Origin: Microbacterium excoecariae
Lineage (GTDB): Bacteria > Actinomycetota > Actinomycetes > Actinomycetales > Microbacteriaceae
DNA: 64,000 nucleotides
Reading direction: 5' to 3'
Assembly: GCF_011326725.1 (NCBI RefSeq)
Contig: NZ_JAANCO010000001.1
Span: 1,364,001 to 1,428,000 of the forward strand
The notes under the pieces were generated by a model. It worked only from the letters and a program-made list of their open reading frames with translations, was not told where the DNA came from and made no database searches. Below, one piece after another: positions 23,898-32,489 of this stretch (position 1 is the first letter of the stretch; each line of letters opens with the position of its first letter). The translations under genes and the position numbers were made by a program.

Positions 23898-24851
23898 GTG
23901 CGCAAGACGACTGCCGTAGCGACCCTCATCGGCCTGATGACCCTCGCCCTCGCCGGGTGTAGCTCCGCCCCGGAGACCCCCGAGGCGTGCGGGCGCGACG
24001 CCGCGACGAACGAGGCGCTTCTCAGCGCCGTCGACGTGCAGGGCGCGCTGGGGCAGTCGCCCACCGTCGACTTTCCCCTGCCGTTCGTCGCCATCGAGGC
24101 GGATCACCTCGATCTCGTCACGGGTGACGGTCCCGTCATCGAGAGCACCGCTCAGGGCGTGGTCTTCGACGCGACCCTCTACGACGGCGCGACCGGGACG
24201 CCGATCCCCATGACGGCGTACTCCGGCGACGAGACGCAGGTGCTCGGGCTCACGAACGTGGTCGCGCAGCTGCCGGGCATGGAGGACGCCTTCCTCTGCG
24301 CCAGCGAGGGATCGCGCGTCGTCGCCGCCCTCGGCGAGGACGGCATCTCCGAGTCGTTCGCGAGCCAGATCGTGCAGTTCGGCGCGCAGTACGGGCTCGA
24401 CATCGACACCTCGAGCATGGTCGCGGTCATCGACATCGCGCGCGTGCTCCCCGCGTCGGCGGACGGATCCCCGGTCTACAACGAGGGCCACGGGCTCCCG
24501 AGCGTCGTGCGCACCCCCGACGGGGTCCCGGGCATCATCATCCCCGACGGCGACGCGCCCACCGAGCAGGCGGCGCTGACGCTTTTGCAGGGCGATGGGC
24601 CCGAGCTTTCCGGCGACGAGGCCGTCACGCTGCAGTACACGTCGGTGAGCTGGGGCACCCGCACGGTGACGACCTCCACCTGGGAGAGCGGCGCGCCGGC
24701 GACGGCGACGCTCGACCAGCTGCCCGAGGGCTTCGCGGACGCGCTCGCGGGCGCGACGGTCGGCTCGCAGGTCATGGTCGTCGTGCCGGACGGCGACGGC
24801 GGGGCCACGGTCTCGGTCATCGACGTGCTCGGCGCGGTCGACCAGCCCTAG
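23898..24851 (+). CDS. FKBP-like peptidyl-prolyl isomerase lipoprotein
   Basis: 317 aa, GTG start 4 bp after trmI. Signal peptide with lipobox LALAGCSS (Cys ~21), so it should be lipidated and held on the outer face of the membrane. Two FKBP-like halves can be sensed, the second around VTLQYTSVSWGTRTVTTSTW, with LPEGFADALAGATVGSQVMVVVP and DVLGAV at the end. This is the usual FKBP layout in actinobacteria near pafBC. Isomerase activity is inferred. Confidence 0.75.
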   Translation: MRKTTAVATLIGLMTLALAGCSSAPETPEACGRDAATNEALLSAVDVQGALGQSPTVDFPLPFVAIEADHLDLVTGDGPVIESTAQGVVFDATLYDGATGTPIPMTAYSGDETQVLGLTNVVAQLPGMEDAFLCASEGSRVVAALGEDGISESFASQIVQFGAQYGLDIDTSSMVAVIDIARVLPASADGSPVYNEGHGLPSVVRTPDGVPGIIIPDGDAPTEQAALTLLQGDGPELSGDEAVTLQYTSVSWGTRTVTTSTWESGAPATATLDQLPEGFADALAGATVGSQVMVVVPDGDGGATVSVIDVLGAVDQP

Positions 24852-24860
24852 GATGGCCGC

Positions 24861-26843
24861 GTGGTAGCGCGGATCCCTGCCGAAGAGCGGCTGTTGAACC
24901 TCACGGTCGCCCTGCTCGGCACCGAGGTGGGGCTGACCCGGGCGCAGATCTTTCGCACCGTGACGGGGTACGCGGAGCGCACGCGCGACGGCGTCGGCGA
25001 GGACACCCTCGGGCGCATGTTCGAGCGCGACAAGGACACCCTGACGGGGCTGGGGACGCGCATCGAGGTCATCGGCGACGCGTCGAACCCCGAGGATCTG
25101 CGCGACGCGCGCTACCGGATCCCGCGCGAGGCGAACACGCTCCCGGAGGACCTCGCCTTCACCCCCGCCGAGGTCGCGCTGCTCGCCCTCGCCGCGCAGG
25201 CGTGGGGGGAGGCCTCGACGTCGCGCGAGGCGCGCGCGGGCCTGCGGAAGATTCGCGCGCTCGGGCTCGACGTCGACGAGCCGATCCTCGGGTTCTCGCC
25301 GCGCGTGCGAGCGACCGACGCGGCCTTCCCCGCGCTCCGGGACGCGATCGACCGGGCGGTCGAGGTGCGCTTTGCCTACCTGCGCCCGGGATCCGCGCGC
25401 GTGCGCGAGCGCCGCGTGCGGCCGCTCGCGCTCGTGCAATTCGAGGACCGCTGGCACCTCCACGGCGAGGACCTCTCGCTCGGGGAACCGCGGACCTTCC
25501 TGCTCAGCCGCATCGTCTCGGCCGTGACGATCGCCGGCACGCCCTTCCCGCCCGAGCTGCGTGAGGGGGCCGCCGAGCGGACCCTCGCCGCGCTCCGCGC
25601 GCTTGCCGACACCCAGAGGGCCGTCGTCGAGGTGACGGCGGGCTCCGAAGCCGCGCTCCGGCTGGGGCAGCGCGCCGCGCGGGAGGCGGGCGGCGCGCTC
25701 CGCGTCCCCATGACCGACGCGTACGTCCTGGCCGACGAGCTGGCCTCGTACGGCCCCGAGGCGCGGGTCGTGGATCCGCCGGAACTGCGCGACCTCGTCC
25801 TCGAGCGGCTGCGCGCGACGCGCGCGACCCACGAGGGGCCCGCGCGCCCGGCCCCGCCCCTCGCGGATGCGCGCCCGGCGCGCTCGCGCGCCGCGACGTT
25901 CACGGCGGACCGCGTGCGGACGGTGCTGACGCTCGTGCCGTGGCTCCTGGAGCGCGGCGAGGTGCCGGTCACGGCGATCGCGGAGGAATTCGAGCTTGCG
26001 CCCGCGGAGGTCCGGCGGCTGTTGTCGACCCTGACGCTCGTCGGCGAACCGGTCGGCGGGATGTACACGGGCGAGATGTTCGACCTCGACTGGGCGCTGT
26101 TCGACGAGCGCGACGTCGTGTCGCTGACGCACACCGTGGCGATCGAGCGCGCCCCGCGGTTCACGGCGCGCGAGGTCGCGGCGCTCGTCGCGGGCCTGCA
26201 GCTCGTCGCCGCGCTGCCCGGGGCCGCCGACGCGGCGGCCCTGGCGGAGCTGCGCGCCAAGCTTTCTCGGGGCGCGCCCGGCGCGGTCACCGACATCGTG
26301 CTCGTGGATCCGCCGACCTCCCACCAGCGCGCCGAGCTGGCGACGGCCGTGCGCGAGGGGCGGGCGGTGCGCTTTCGCTATCGACGCCCCGGGGGCGAGA
26401 GCACCGAGCGCACGGTCGACCCGTTCGGGCTCGTCCTCTCCGGCGGCGAGTGGTACCTCAAGGGGTGGTGCCACCTGCGGCGCGCGGAGCGCACCTTCCT
26501 CGTCGCGCGCATGACCGACCTCGAGGTGACGTCCGAGGAGGCGTCGCACCGCGCGCCCGTGACGCCCGAGCTCTTCGCGCCGGGCGGCGAGGACCTCCTG
26601 GCGACCGTGCGCCTGCCGACGTCGCTCGTGCCGCTCGTGGCCGACTTCCTCGAGCACGCCGAGACGGTCGCCGACGGATCCGACACGGTCGCCCGGTTCC
26701 CGATCGCCGACGTCGGCGTGGTCAGCCGTCTCGCGGCGCGCGGGGGCGGGCGCATCGAGGTGCTGGATCCGGCCGCCGCGCGCGAGGCCGCGCGAACCTG
26801 GGCCGAGGCGGGCGAGAATCTTCACCTCGCGGCGTTACACTGA
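24861..26843 (+). CDS. pafBC: PafBC fused transcriptional activator (WYL domains)
   Basis: 660 aa, about twice one Paf subunit. First half: N-terminal HTH (ERLLNLTVALLGTEVGLTRAQIF), a WYL domain (FAYLRPGS...RPLALVQFEDRWHLHGE) and a C-terminal WCX region. The second half repeats the plan: HTH around VTAIAEEFELAPAEVRRLL, WYL domain at FRYRRPGGESTERTVDPFGLVLSGGEWYLKG, then WCX. In mycobacteria PafB-PafC activates the RecA-independent DNA-damage response. Followed by tatA, tatC and helY, the order found downstream of pafA elsewhere, but no pafA is present. Confidence 0.88.
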   Translation: MVARIPAEERLLNLTVALLGTEVGLTRAQIFRTVTGYAERTRDGVGEDTLGRMFERDKDTLTGLGTRIEVIGDASNPEDLRDARYRIPREANTLPEDLAFTPAEVALLALAAQAWGEASTSREARAGLRKIRALGLDVDEPILGFSPRVRATDAAFPALRDAIDRAVEVRFAYLRPGSARVRERRVRPLALVQFEDRWHLHGEDLSLGEPRTFLLSRIVSAVTIAGTPFPPELREGAAERTLAALRALADTQRAVVEVTAGSEAALRLGQRAAREAGGALRVPMTDAYVLADELASYGPEARVVDPPELRDLVLERLRATRATHEGPARPAPPLADARPARSRAATFTADRVRTVLTLVPWLLERGEVPVTAIAEEFELAPAEVRRLLSTLTLVGEPVGGMYTGEMFDLDWALFDERDVVSLTHTVAIERAPRFTAREVAALVAGLQLVAALPGAADAAALAELRAKLSRGAPGAVTDIVLVDPPTSHQRAELATAVREGRAVRFRYRRPGGESTERTVDPFGLVLSGGEWYLKGWCHLRRAERTFLVARMTDLEVTSEEASHRAPVTPELFAPGGEDLLATVRLPTSLVPLVADFLEHAETVADGSDTVARFPIADVGVVSRLAARGGGRIEVLDPAAAREAARTWAEAGENLHLAALH

Positions 26844-26874
26844 CTGCGTCCGTCCGCCCAACCAGGGAGTACCT

Positions 26875-27129
26875 ATGCCTTTCGGGAACGCCGGCATCTG
26901 GCAGATTCTGCTGATCCTCGTGATCGTGCTGCTCATCTTCGGCGCGTCCCGTCTGCCGGCGCTCGCCAAGAGCCTGGGCCAGTCGGCCCGCGCGTTCAAG
27001 GGCGAGATGAAGCAGATGAAGGACGAGGGCCAGCAGGATCAGCGCCCCGCGGACGCGGCCGACACATCGGGTTCCGCGCCGTCGGAGGCCCCACGCCCCT
27101 CGGACTCGTCGCCCGACGTCAAGCCGTAA
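26875..27129 (+). CDS. tatA: Sec-independent translocase subunit TatA
   Basis: 84 aa. One N-terminal membrane helix (IWQILLILVIVLLIFGASRLP, ~8-28) with the FG-x-x-LP hinge, an amphipathic helix (ALAKSLGQSARAFKGEMKQMK), then an acidic disordered tail. It forms the pore-like part of the twin-arginine system with TatC, encoded 6 bp downstream. Good match in size and features. Confidence 0.93.
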   Translation: MPFGNAGIWQILLILVIVLLIFGASRLPALAKSLGQSARAFKGEMKQMKDEGQQDQRPADAADTSGSAPSEAPRPSDSSPDVKP

Positions 27130-27135
27130 CCGCCC

Positions 27136-27963
27136 GTGACGCGCCCTCATATCGACGAGGGATCCGCGGGCGAGCCCGATCTGCCGCGCGAGCGCCGCAT
27201 GACCCTCGGCGGCCACTTGCGGGAGCTGCGGCGCCGGCTCGTCTTCGCCGTCATCGGCCTCGCGGCGGGCATGATCGTCGCCGCGTTCCTCACGGACTGG
27301 ATCATCGGCTGGCTGACCTACCCGATCGAGGCGGTCGCCTCCGAGATCGGCGACGAGAGCTTCACGCGCCTGACGTTCACGACCGTGACGGGGCCGTTCG
27401 ACATGCGGCTGCGGATCTCGTTCGTCGCCGGCCTCGTCCTGTCCTCTCCCGTGTGGCTGTGGCAGCTGTGGCGATTCGTGACGCCGGGGCTGACCCGGCG
27501 CGAGTTCTGGTACGCCTTCGGGTTCATGGCCGCGGCGATCCCGCTGTTCCTCGGCGGCGTCGTGCTCGCGATGTTCCTGCTCCCGAACATCATCACGATC
27601 ATGGCCTCGTTCTTCCCGGACGACGTTCAACAAGTGGGCCAGATCTTCACGGCGACGGAGTACTACAACTTCGTCTTCCGCACCCTCACGATCATCGGCG
27701 TGGGGTTCGTGACCCCGGTGTTCCTCGTGGCGCTGAACCTCGCCGACGTCGTCCGGGCGAAGCAGATCGCGAAGGCGTGGCGCTGGGTGCTGCTCCTCTG
27801 CCTGGTCTTCGGCATGTTCGCCTCCCCGCCCGCAGACATGGTGACCTTCTTCCTCGTGAGCGCCATCATGTTCGTCCTGTACGCGCTCGCGGCCGGCGTG
27901 TGCTGGGTGTTCGACTGGTCGAAGAAGCGCCGCCACCCGGACCTGTTCGTCGAGTACGCGTAG
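27136..27963 (+). CDS. tatC: Sec-independent translocase subunit TatC
   Basis: 275 aa, GTG start. Six membrane helices; N-terminal MTLGGHLRELRRRLVFAV with the conserved HLxELRxRL signature, LTFTTVTGPFDMRLR, FVTPGLTRREFWY and the Glu-containing cytoplasmic loops. It recognises twin-arginine signal peptides and assembles TatA. The nitrate reductase in this window has no twin-arginine signal, so it is not an obvious client. Confidence 0.93.
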   Translation: MTRPHIDEGSAGEPDLPRERRMTLGGHLRELRRRLVFAVIGLAAGMIVAAFLTDWIIGWLTYPIEAVASEIGDESFTRLTFTTVTGPFDMRLRISFVAGLVLSSPVWLWQLWRFVTPGLTRREFWYAFGFMAAAIPLFLGGVVLAMFLLPNIITIMASFFPDDVQQVGQIFTATEYYNFVFRTLTIIGVGFVTPVFLVALNLADVVRAKQIAKAWRWVLLLCLVFGMFASPPADMVTFFLVSAIMFVLYALAAGVCWVFDWSKKRRHPDLFVEYA

Positions 27964-27999
27964 CGCGCCGCGGCCCGCGGGCCCTGGCGGGATGATGGG

Positions 28000-30411
28000 A
28001 TGGGAACCATGACCTCCGCGAGCCCCGCAGAACGCTACGCCGCCGCGCGCGCGGAGCGCGCGCACCCGGAGACGGCCGCGTTCGCCGGCCGCCAGCGGTT
28101 CGAGCTGGATCCGTTCCAGGTGGAGGGGTGCCGCGCGCTCGAGCGCGGATCCAGCGTGCTCGTCGCGGCGCCCACGGGCGCGGGCAAGACGATCGTCGGC
28201 GAGTTCGCGATTCACCTCGCGATGTCGACCCCCGGCGACAAGGCGTTCTACACGACCCCGATGAAGGCCCTGTCGAACCAGAAGTTCCGCGAGCTGCAGG
28301 ACGTCTACGGGGAGGGCGAGGTCGGGCTCCTCACGGGCGACACGAACATCAACGCGCACGCCCGTGTCGTCGTCATGACGACCGAGGTGCTGCGCAACAT
28401 GATCTACGCGGGCTCCTCCGCGCTCGACGGGCTGCGGTACGTCGTGATGGACGAGGTGCATTACCTCGCCGACCGGTTCCGCGGCGCCGTGTGGGAGGAG
28501 GTCATCATCCACCTCCCCGAGAGCGTCCGGCTCGTCGCGCTGTCGGCGACCGTCTCCAATGCCGAGGAGTTCGGCGATTGGCTCGCGACCGTGCGGGGCG
28601 GCACGGAAGTGATCGTCTCGGAGACCCGCCCCGTCCCGCTCGAGCAGCACGTCCTGGCGCGCGGCGAGCTCCTCCCGCTGTTCGACGAGCATGCCGGGGG
28701 ATCCGAGGTCAACGGCGACCTCCTCCGGCTCGGGCGCGCGCTCCCCGGGGGATCGGGGCGCGGCCGCGGGCGGCGGCACGCCCCGCGCCCGCCTCGGGGC
28801 GCCGGGCGCCTCGACCGCGCCGCCGCGATCGACCTGCTCGCGCACCGCAACCTCCTCCCCGCGATCTTCTTCATCTTCAGCCGGGTCGGCTGCGACCAGG
28901 CCGTCGTGCAGGCGCGCCGGGCCGGCGTGCGGCTGACAACCCCGGAGGAGCGAGCGCGGATCCGCGACATCGTGCGCGAGCGCACCGCCGCGCTCGCCGA
29001 CGAGGACCTCGGCGTGCTCGGCTACTTCGAGTGGGCCGAGGACCTCGAGCGCGGCATCGCGGCCCACCACGCGGGGATGCTGCCCGCGTTCAAGGAGGTC
29101 GTCGAGGAGCTCTTTCAGCGCAAGCTCGTCAAGGTCGTCTTCGCGACCGAGACGCTCGCGCTGGGCATCAACATGCCCGCGCGCACCGTCGTCCTGGAGA
29201 AGCTCGAGAAGTTCAACGGCGAGGCGCGCGTGCCCATCACCTCGGGGGAGTACACGCAGCTCACGGGGCGCGCGGGCCGGCGCGGCATCGACGTCGAGGG
29301 CCACGCCGTCGTGCACTGGACCGACGGGCTGGACGCCCGGCAGGTCGCGTCCCTCGCGTCGCGGCGCACCTATCCGCTGAACTCCTCCTTCCGGCCGACG
29401 TACAACATGGCCGTCAACCTCATCGACCAGTTTGGGCGCCGCGTCGCGCGCGAGATCCTGGAGTCGTCGTTCGCGCAGTTCCAGGCGGACCGGGCCGTGG
29501 TCGGGCTCGCCCGCGAGGTGCGGCAGGCCGACGAATCGCTCGAGGGGTATCTCGCGGCCATGCGGTGCCACCGCGGCGACTTCGCGGAGTACGCGGGGAT
29601 CCGCCGCGAGCTCAGCGACCTCGAGAAGAAGGCGCGCCAGGACGTGTCGGCGTCGAAGGCGCGCCAGGAGCAGCGTCGCCAGAAGATGGCGAGCCTGCGC
29701 CGCGGTATGCAGCGCCACCCCTGTCACCGGTGCGAGGACCGCGAGCAGCACGCGCGCTGGGGCGAGCGGTACTACCAGCTGCGGCGGCGGACGGACAAGC
29801 TGCGCCGCCAGATCGAGCAGCGCACGGGGACCGTGGCGCGCCAGTTCGACCGGATCGTCGACGTGCTCGTCGCGCTCGATTACGTCGCGATCGACGGATC
29901 CGCGGCGACCCTGACGGACGCCGGTCGCCGGATGAAGCGGATCTACGGCGACCGCGACCTGCTGGTGGCCGAGGCGCTCCGGCGCGAGCTCTGGACGCGA
30001 CTGGACGCCCCGGCGCTCGCGGCGCTCGCCTGCACGCTCGTCTACGAGCCGCGGCGGGGAGAGGCCGGGGGCGAGGCGCCGCTCCCGCGCGGCCCGTTCC
30101 GCGAGGCGCTCGACGCGACGGAGCGGCTCTGGGCCGAGCTCGACGACCTCGAGGAGGACCACCGCCTGCCCGGCACCCAGCCCGTCGCGCCCGGGCTCGC
30201 GCAGGCGATGCACATGTGGGCGCGCGGGCAGTTGCTGGACCGCGTCCTCGGCGCGGCCGACATGGCGGCGGGCGACTTCGTGCGCTGGGCGAAGCAGACG
30301 ATCGACCTGCTCGACCAGATCTCCCTCGTCGCCGACGGCGAGCTCGCCCGCACCGCCCGCCGGGCGCTCGAGGCGGTGCGCCGCGGCATCGTCGCCTACA
30401 CGGGCGTCTAG
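28000..30411 (+). CDS. helY: Ski2-type superfamily 2 RNA helicase HelY
   Basis: 803 aa. Walker A APTGAGKTIVGEFA (~51-64), TTPMKALSNQK, motif II DEVHYLADRFRG, motif III ALSATVSNAEEF, then FFIFSRVGCDQ, HHAGMLPAFKE, FATETLALGINMPARTVV and QLTGRAGRRGID. This is the Ski2/Mtr4 core; the C-terminal region has a stalk-like basic segment with CHRC and a DSHCT domain. ATG 28000 or 28009. An R/G-rich linker at ~240-275 is extra. Its stop codon overlaps the convergent nasA stop. Confidence 0.88.
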   Translation: MGTMTSASPAERYAAARAERAHPETAAFAGRQRFELDPFQVEGCRALERGSSVLVAAPTGAGKTIVGEFAIHLAMSTPGDKAFYTTPMKALSNQKFRELQDVYGEGEVGLLTGDTNINAHARVVVMTTEVLRNMIYAGSSALDGLRYVVMDEVHYLADRFRGAVWEEVIIHLPESVRLVALSATVSNAEEFGDWLATVRGGTEVIVSETRPVPLEQHVLARGELLPLFDEHAGGSEVNGDLLRLGRALPGGSGRGRGRRHAPRPPRGAGRLDRAAAIDLLAHRNLLPAIFFIFSRVGCDQAVVQARRAGVRLTTPEERARIRDIVRERTAALADEDLGVLGYFEWAEDLERGIAAHHAGMLPAFKEVVEELFQRKLVKVVFATETLALGINMPARTVVLEKLEKFNGEARVPITSGEYTQLTGRAGRRGIDVEGHAVVHWTDGLDARQVASLASRRTYPLNSSFRPTYNMAVNLIDQFGRRVAREILESSFAQFQADRAVVGLAREVRQADESLEGYLAAMRCHRGDFAEYAGIRRELSDLEKKARQDVSASKARQEQRRQKMASLRRGMQRHPCHRCEDREQHARWGERYYQLRRRTDKLRRQIEQRTGTVARQFDRIVDVLVALDYVAIDGSAATLTDAGRRMKRIYGDRDLLVAEALRRELWTRLDAPALAALACTLVYEPRRGEAGGEAPLPRGPFREALDATERLWAELDDLEEDHRLPGTQPVAPGLAQAMHMWARGQLLDRVLGAADMAAGDFVRWAKQTIDLLDQISLVADGELARTARRALEAVRRGIVAYTGV

Positions 30412-32489
30412 GGGGACACACCCGAGGCGGGCGCGAGCGTCACGACGGTGTTCTTAAACTCGGGCATCGCGCTGATCGGATCCGTCCGGGCGCTCGTGAG
30501 CAGGTTCGCGCTCTCCGCGCCCGGGTAGTGGAACGGGAGGAAGACAGTGTCCGGGCGGATGTCGGCGCTGAGGCGCGCGCGGGCGGTCACGACGCCCCGG
30601 GCGCCCGCGACGCGCACCGGCTCGCCCTCCGCGATTCCGCGATCGCGCGCCGTGACCGGGTGGATTTCGGCGACGAGGCTCGGGGCGGCGTCCGCGAGCT
30701 CCGGCACGCGCCGGGTCTGCGCCCCGGACTGGTAGTGGCCCATCAGGCGCCCGGTGATCAGGCTGAGCTCGCGCCCCGCAGGCGACTCCGGGGTGCGCGG
30801 GCGCACCGGGACGAGCCGGGCGCGCCCGTCGTCGTGCCAGAAGCGATCGCGGAAGAGGTGCGGCGTGCCGGACCGGCTGCCCGCGGGGAACGGCCAGTGC
30901 GCCGCGACGCCCGTGTCGAGGAGCGCGTGCGAGAGGCCCGAGTAGTCGGCGGCCCCGCCGGCGCTCGCCCGGGCGAGCTCGTCGAACACGGCCGCGGGGT
31001 CCGTCGGCCACGCGCTCGGCGCGCCGAGGCGCTCGGCAAGCTGGGCGAGGATCCACAGCTCGCTGCGCGCCTGTCCGGGCGCCGGAAGCGCTCGCCGCCG
31101 CCGGATCACGCGCCCCTCGAGGTTCGTCATGGTGCCCTCCTCCTCGGCCCACTGCAGCACGGGGAGGACGACGTCGGCGCGCTCCGCCGTCTCGGAGAGG
31201 AAGAAGTCGCTGACGACGAGGAGGTCCAGGCGGCCGAGCGCCTCGCGTACGCGGCCCGCGTCGGGCGCCGAGACGACGACGTTGGATCCGTGCACGAGCA
31301 GCGCGCGCACGCCGCCCGGGCGGCCGCACGAGTCCAGCAGCTCGACGGCGGGGATCCCCGGGCCGGGGAGCGCATCGGGCGAGATCCCCCACACGCCGGC
31401 CACGTGGGCGCGCGCCGCCGGGTCGGTGATCTTCCGATACCCCGGCAGCTGGTCGGACTTCTGGCCGTGCTCCCGGCCGCCCTGGCCGTTGCCCTGCCCC
31501 GTGAGCGTGCCGTATCCGGATCCGGGGCGCCCGACGAGGCCCAGGACGAGCGCGAGGTTGATCGCCGCGGTCGCGGTGTCCGTGCCGTCCGCGTGCTGCT
31601 CGACGCCGCGGCCCGTGAGCACGTAGGCGCTCTCGGCGCGGGCCAGACGGTGCGCGATCTCCCGCACCGTCTGTGCGGGCACGCCCGTCACGGCCTCCGT
31701 GCGCTCGGGCCACCAGGCCGACACGCTCCGGCGCAGCGCGTCGATTCCCGTCGTGCGGCGCGCCACGTACGCCTCGTCCGCGAGGCCGTCGCGCAGGACG
31801 ACGTGCGTGATCCCGGCCAGCAGGGCGAGATCGGTGGCGGGCGCTGGCTGCACGTGCAGGCCCGCCCCGTCGGCCGCGAGTCGGGCGGTCGAAGAGCGCC
31901 GCGGATCCACGACGAGCAGGCCGCCGCGCGCGCGGGCGCCCTGCAGGTGCTGGACGAACGGCGGCATCGTGTCCCCGACGTTGCTGCCGAGCAGGAGGAC
32001 GACGTCGGCCGTATCGAGGTCCGACACGGGGAAGGGCAGGCCGCGGTCGAGCCCGAAGGCGCGATTCGCCGCCGCGGCGGCGGACGACATGCAGAATCGC
32101 CCGTTGTAGTCGATGCGGCTCGTGCCGAGCGCGACGCGCGCGAACTTGCCGAGGAGGTACGCCTTCTCGTTCGTGAGGCCCCCGCCGCCGAAGACGCCGA
32201 TCGCGTCCGCGCCCGACGCGCGGCGAATCTCGCTAAGCCGGGCGGCGATCGTCTCGAGCGCCTCGTCCCACGTCGCCTCGCGCAGCGCGCCCCGTTGACG
32301 GATGAGCGGGGAGGTGAGCCGATCGCCGCGGCCGAGGAGCTCAGCGGAGGTCCACCCCTTGCGGCACAACCCGCCGCGATTGGTCGGGAAGTCCCGGCCG
32401 CGGACCTCGATCGCGGGACCGCCCGGCGCCCCGGGGGCGAGGGTCATGGCGCACTGCAGTGCGCAGTACGGGCAGTGAGTGTCGCTCAT
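30408..32489 (-). CDS. nasA: Assimilatory nitrate reductase catalytic subunit (molybdopterin oxidoreductase)
   Basis: 693 aa from ATG 32489. An N-terminal [4Fe-4S] site has CPYCALQC (residues 6-13) and later CRKGWTS; then YNGRFCMSSAAAAANRAFG with the Mo-ligand region, VLLLGSNVGDTMPP, GRGVEQHADGTDT, LTGQGNGQGGREHGQKSDQLPGYR and the C-terminal dinucleotide-binding domain (LITGRLMGHYQSGAQTRR, FLPFHYPGAESANLLT). It binds bis-MGD and reduces nitrate to nitrite in the cytoplasm. No Tat signal. The start overlaps the stop of the flavoprotein gene by 4 bp. MobA, needed for MGD, is not encoded here. Confidence 0.88.
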   Translation of the reverse strand: MSDTHCPYCALQCAMTLAPGAPGGPAIEVRGRDFPTNRGGLCRKGWTSAELLGRGDRLTSPLIRQRGALREATWDEALETIAARLSEIRRASGADAIGVFGGGGLTNEKAYLLGKFARVALGTSRIDYNGRFCMSSAAAAANRAFGLDRGLPFPVSDLDTADVVLLLGSNVGDTMPPFVQHLQGARARGGLLVVDPRRSSTARLAADGAGLHVQPAPATDLALLAGITHVVLRDGLADEAYVARRTTGIDALRRSVSAWWPERTEAVTGVPAQTVREIAHRLARAESAYVLTGRGVEQHADGTDTATAAINLALVLGLVGRPGSGYGTLTGQGNGQGGREHGQKSDQLPGYRKITDPAARAHVAGVWGISPDALPGPGIPAVELLDSCGRPGGVRALLVHGSNVVVSAPDAGRVREALGRLDLLVVSDFFLSETAERADVVLPVLQWAEEEGTMTNLEGRVIRRRRALPAPGQARSELWILAQLAERLGAPSAWPTDPAAVFDELARASAGGAADYSGLSHALLDTGVAAHWPFPAGSRSGTPHLFRDRFWHDDGRARLVPVRPRTPESPAGRELSLITGRLMGHYQSGAQTRRVPELADAAPSLVAEIHPVTARDRGIAEGEPVRVAGARGVVTARARLSADIRPDTVFLPFHYPGAESANLLTSARTDPISAMPEFKNTVVTLAPASGVSP

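Noticed and set aside
26722-30213. 1163-codon open frame on the reverse strand opposite tatA-tatC-helY, and similar long reverse frames (e.g. 23781-26825)
   Set aside because: Arg/His/Glu-rich mirror of high-GC codon bias, no recognisable motifs, and the opposite strand encodes well-known proteins.
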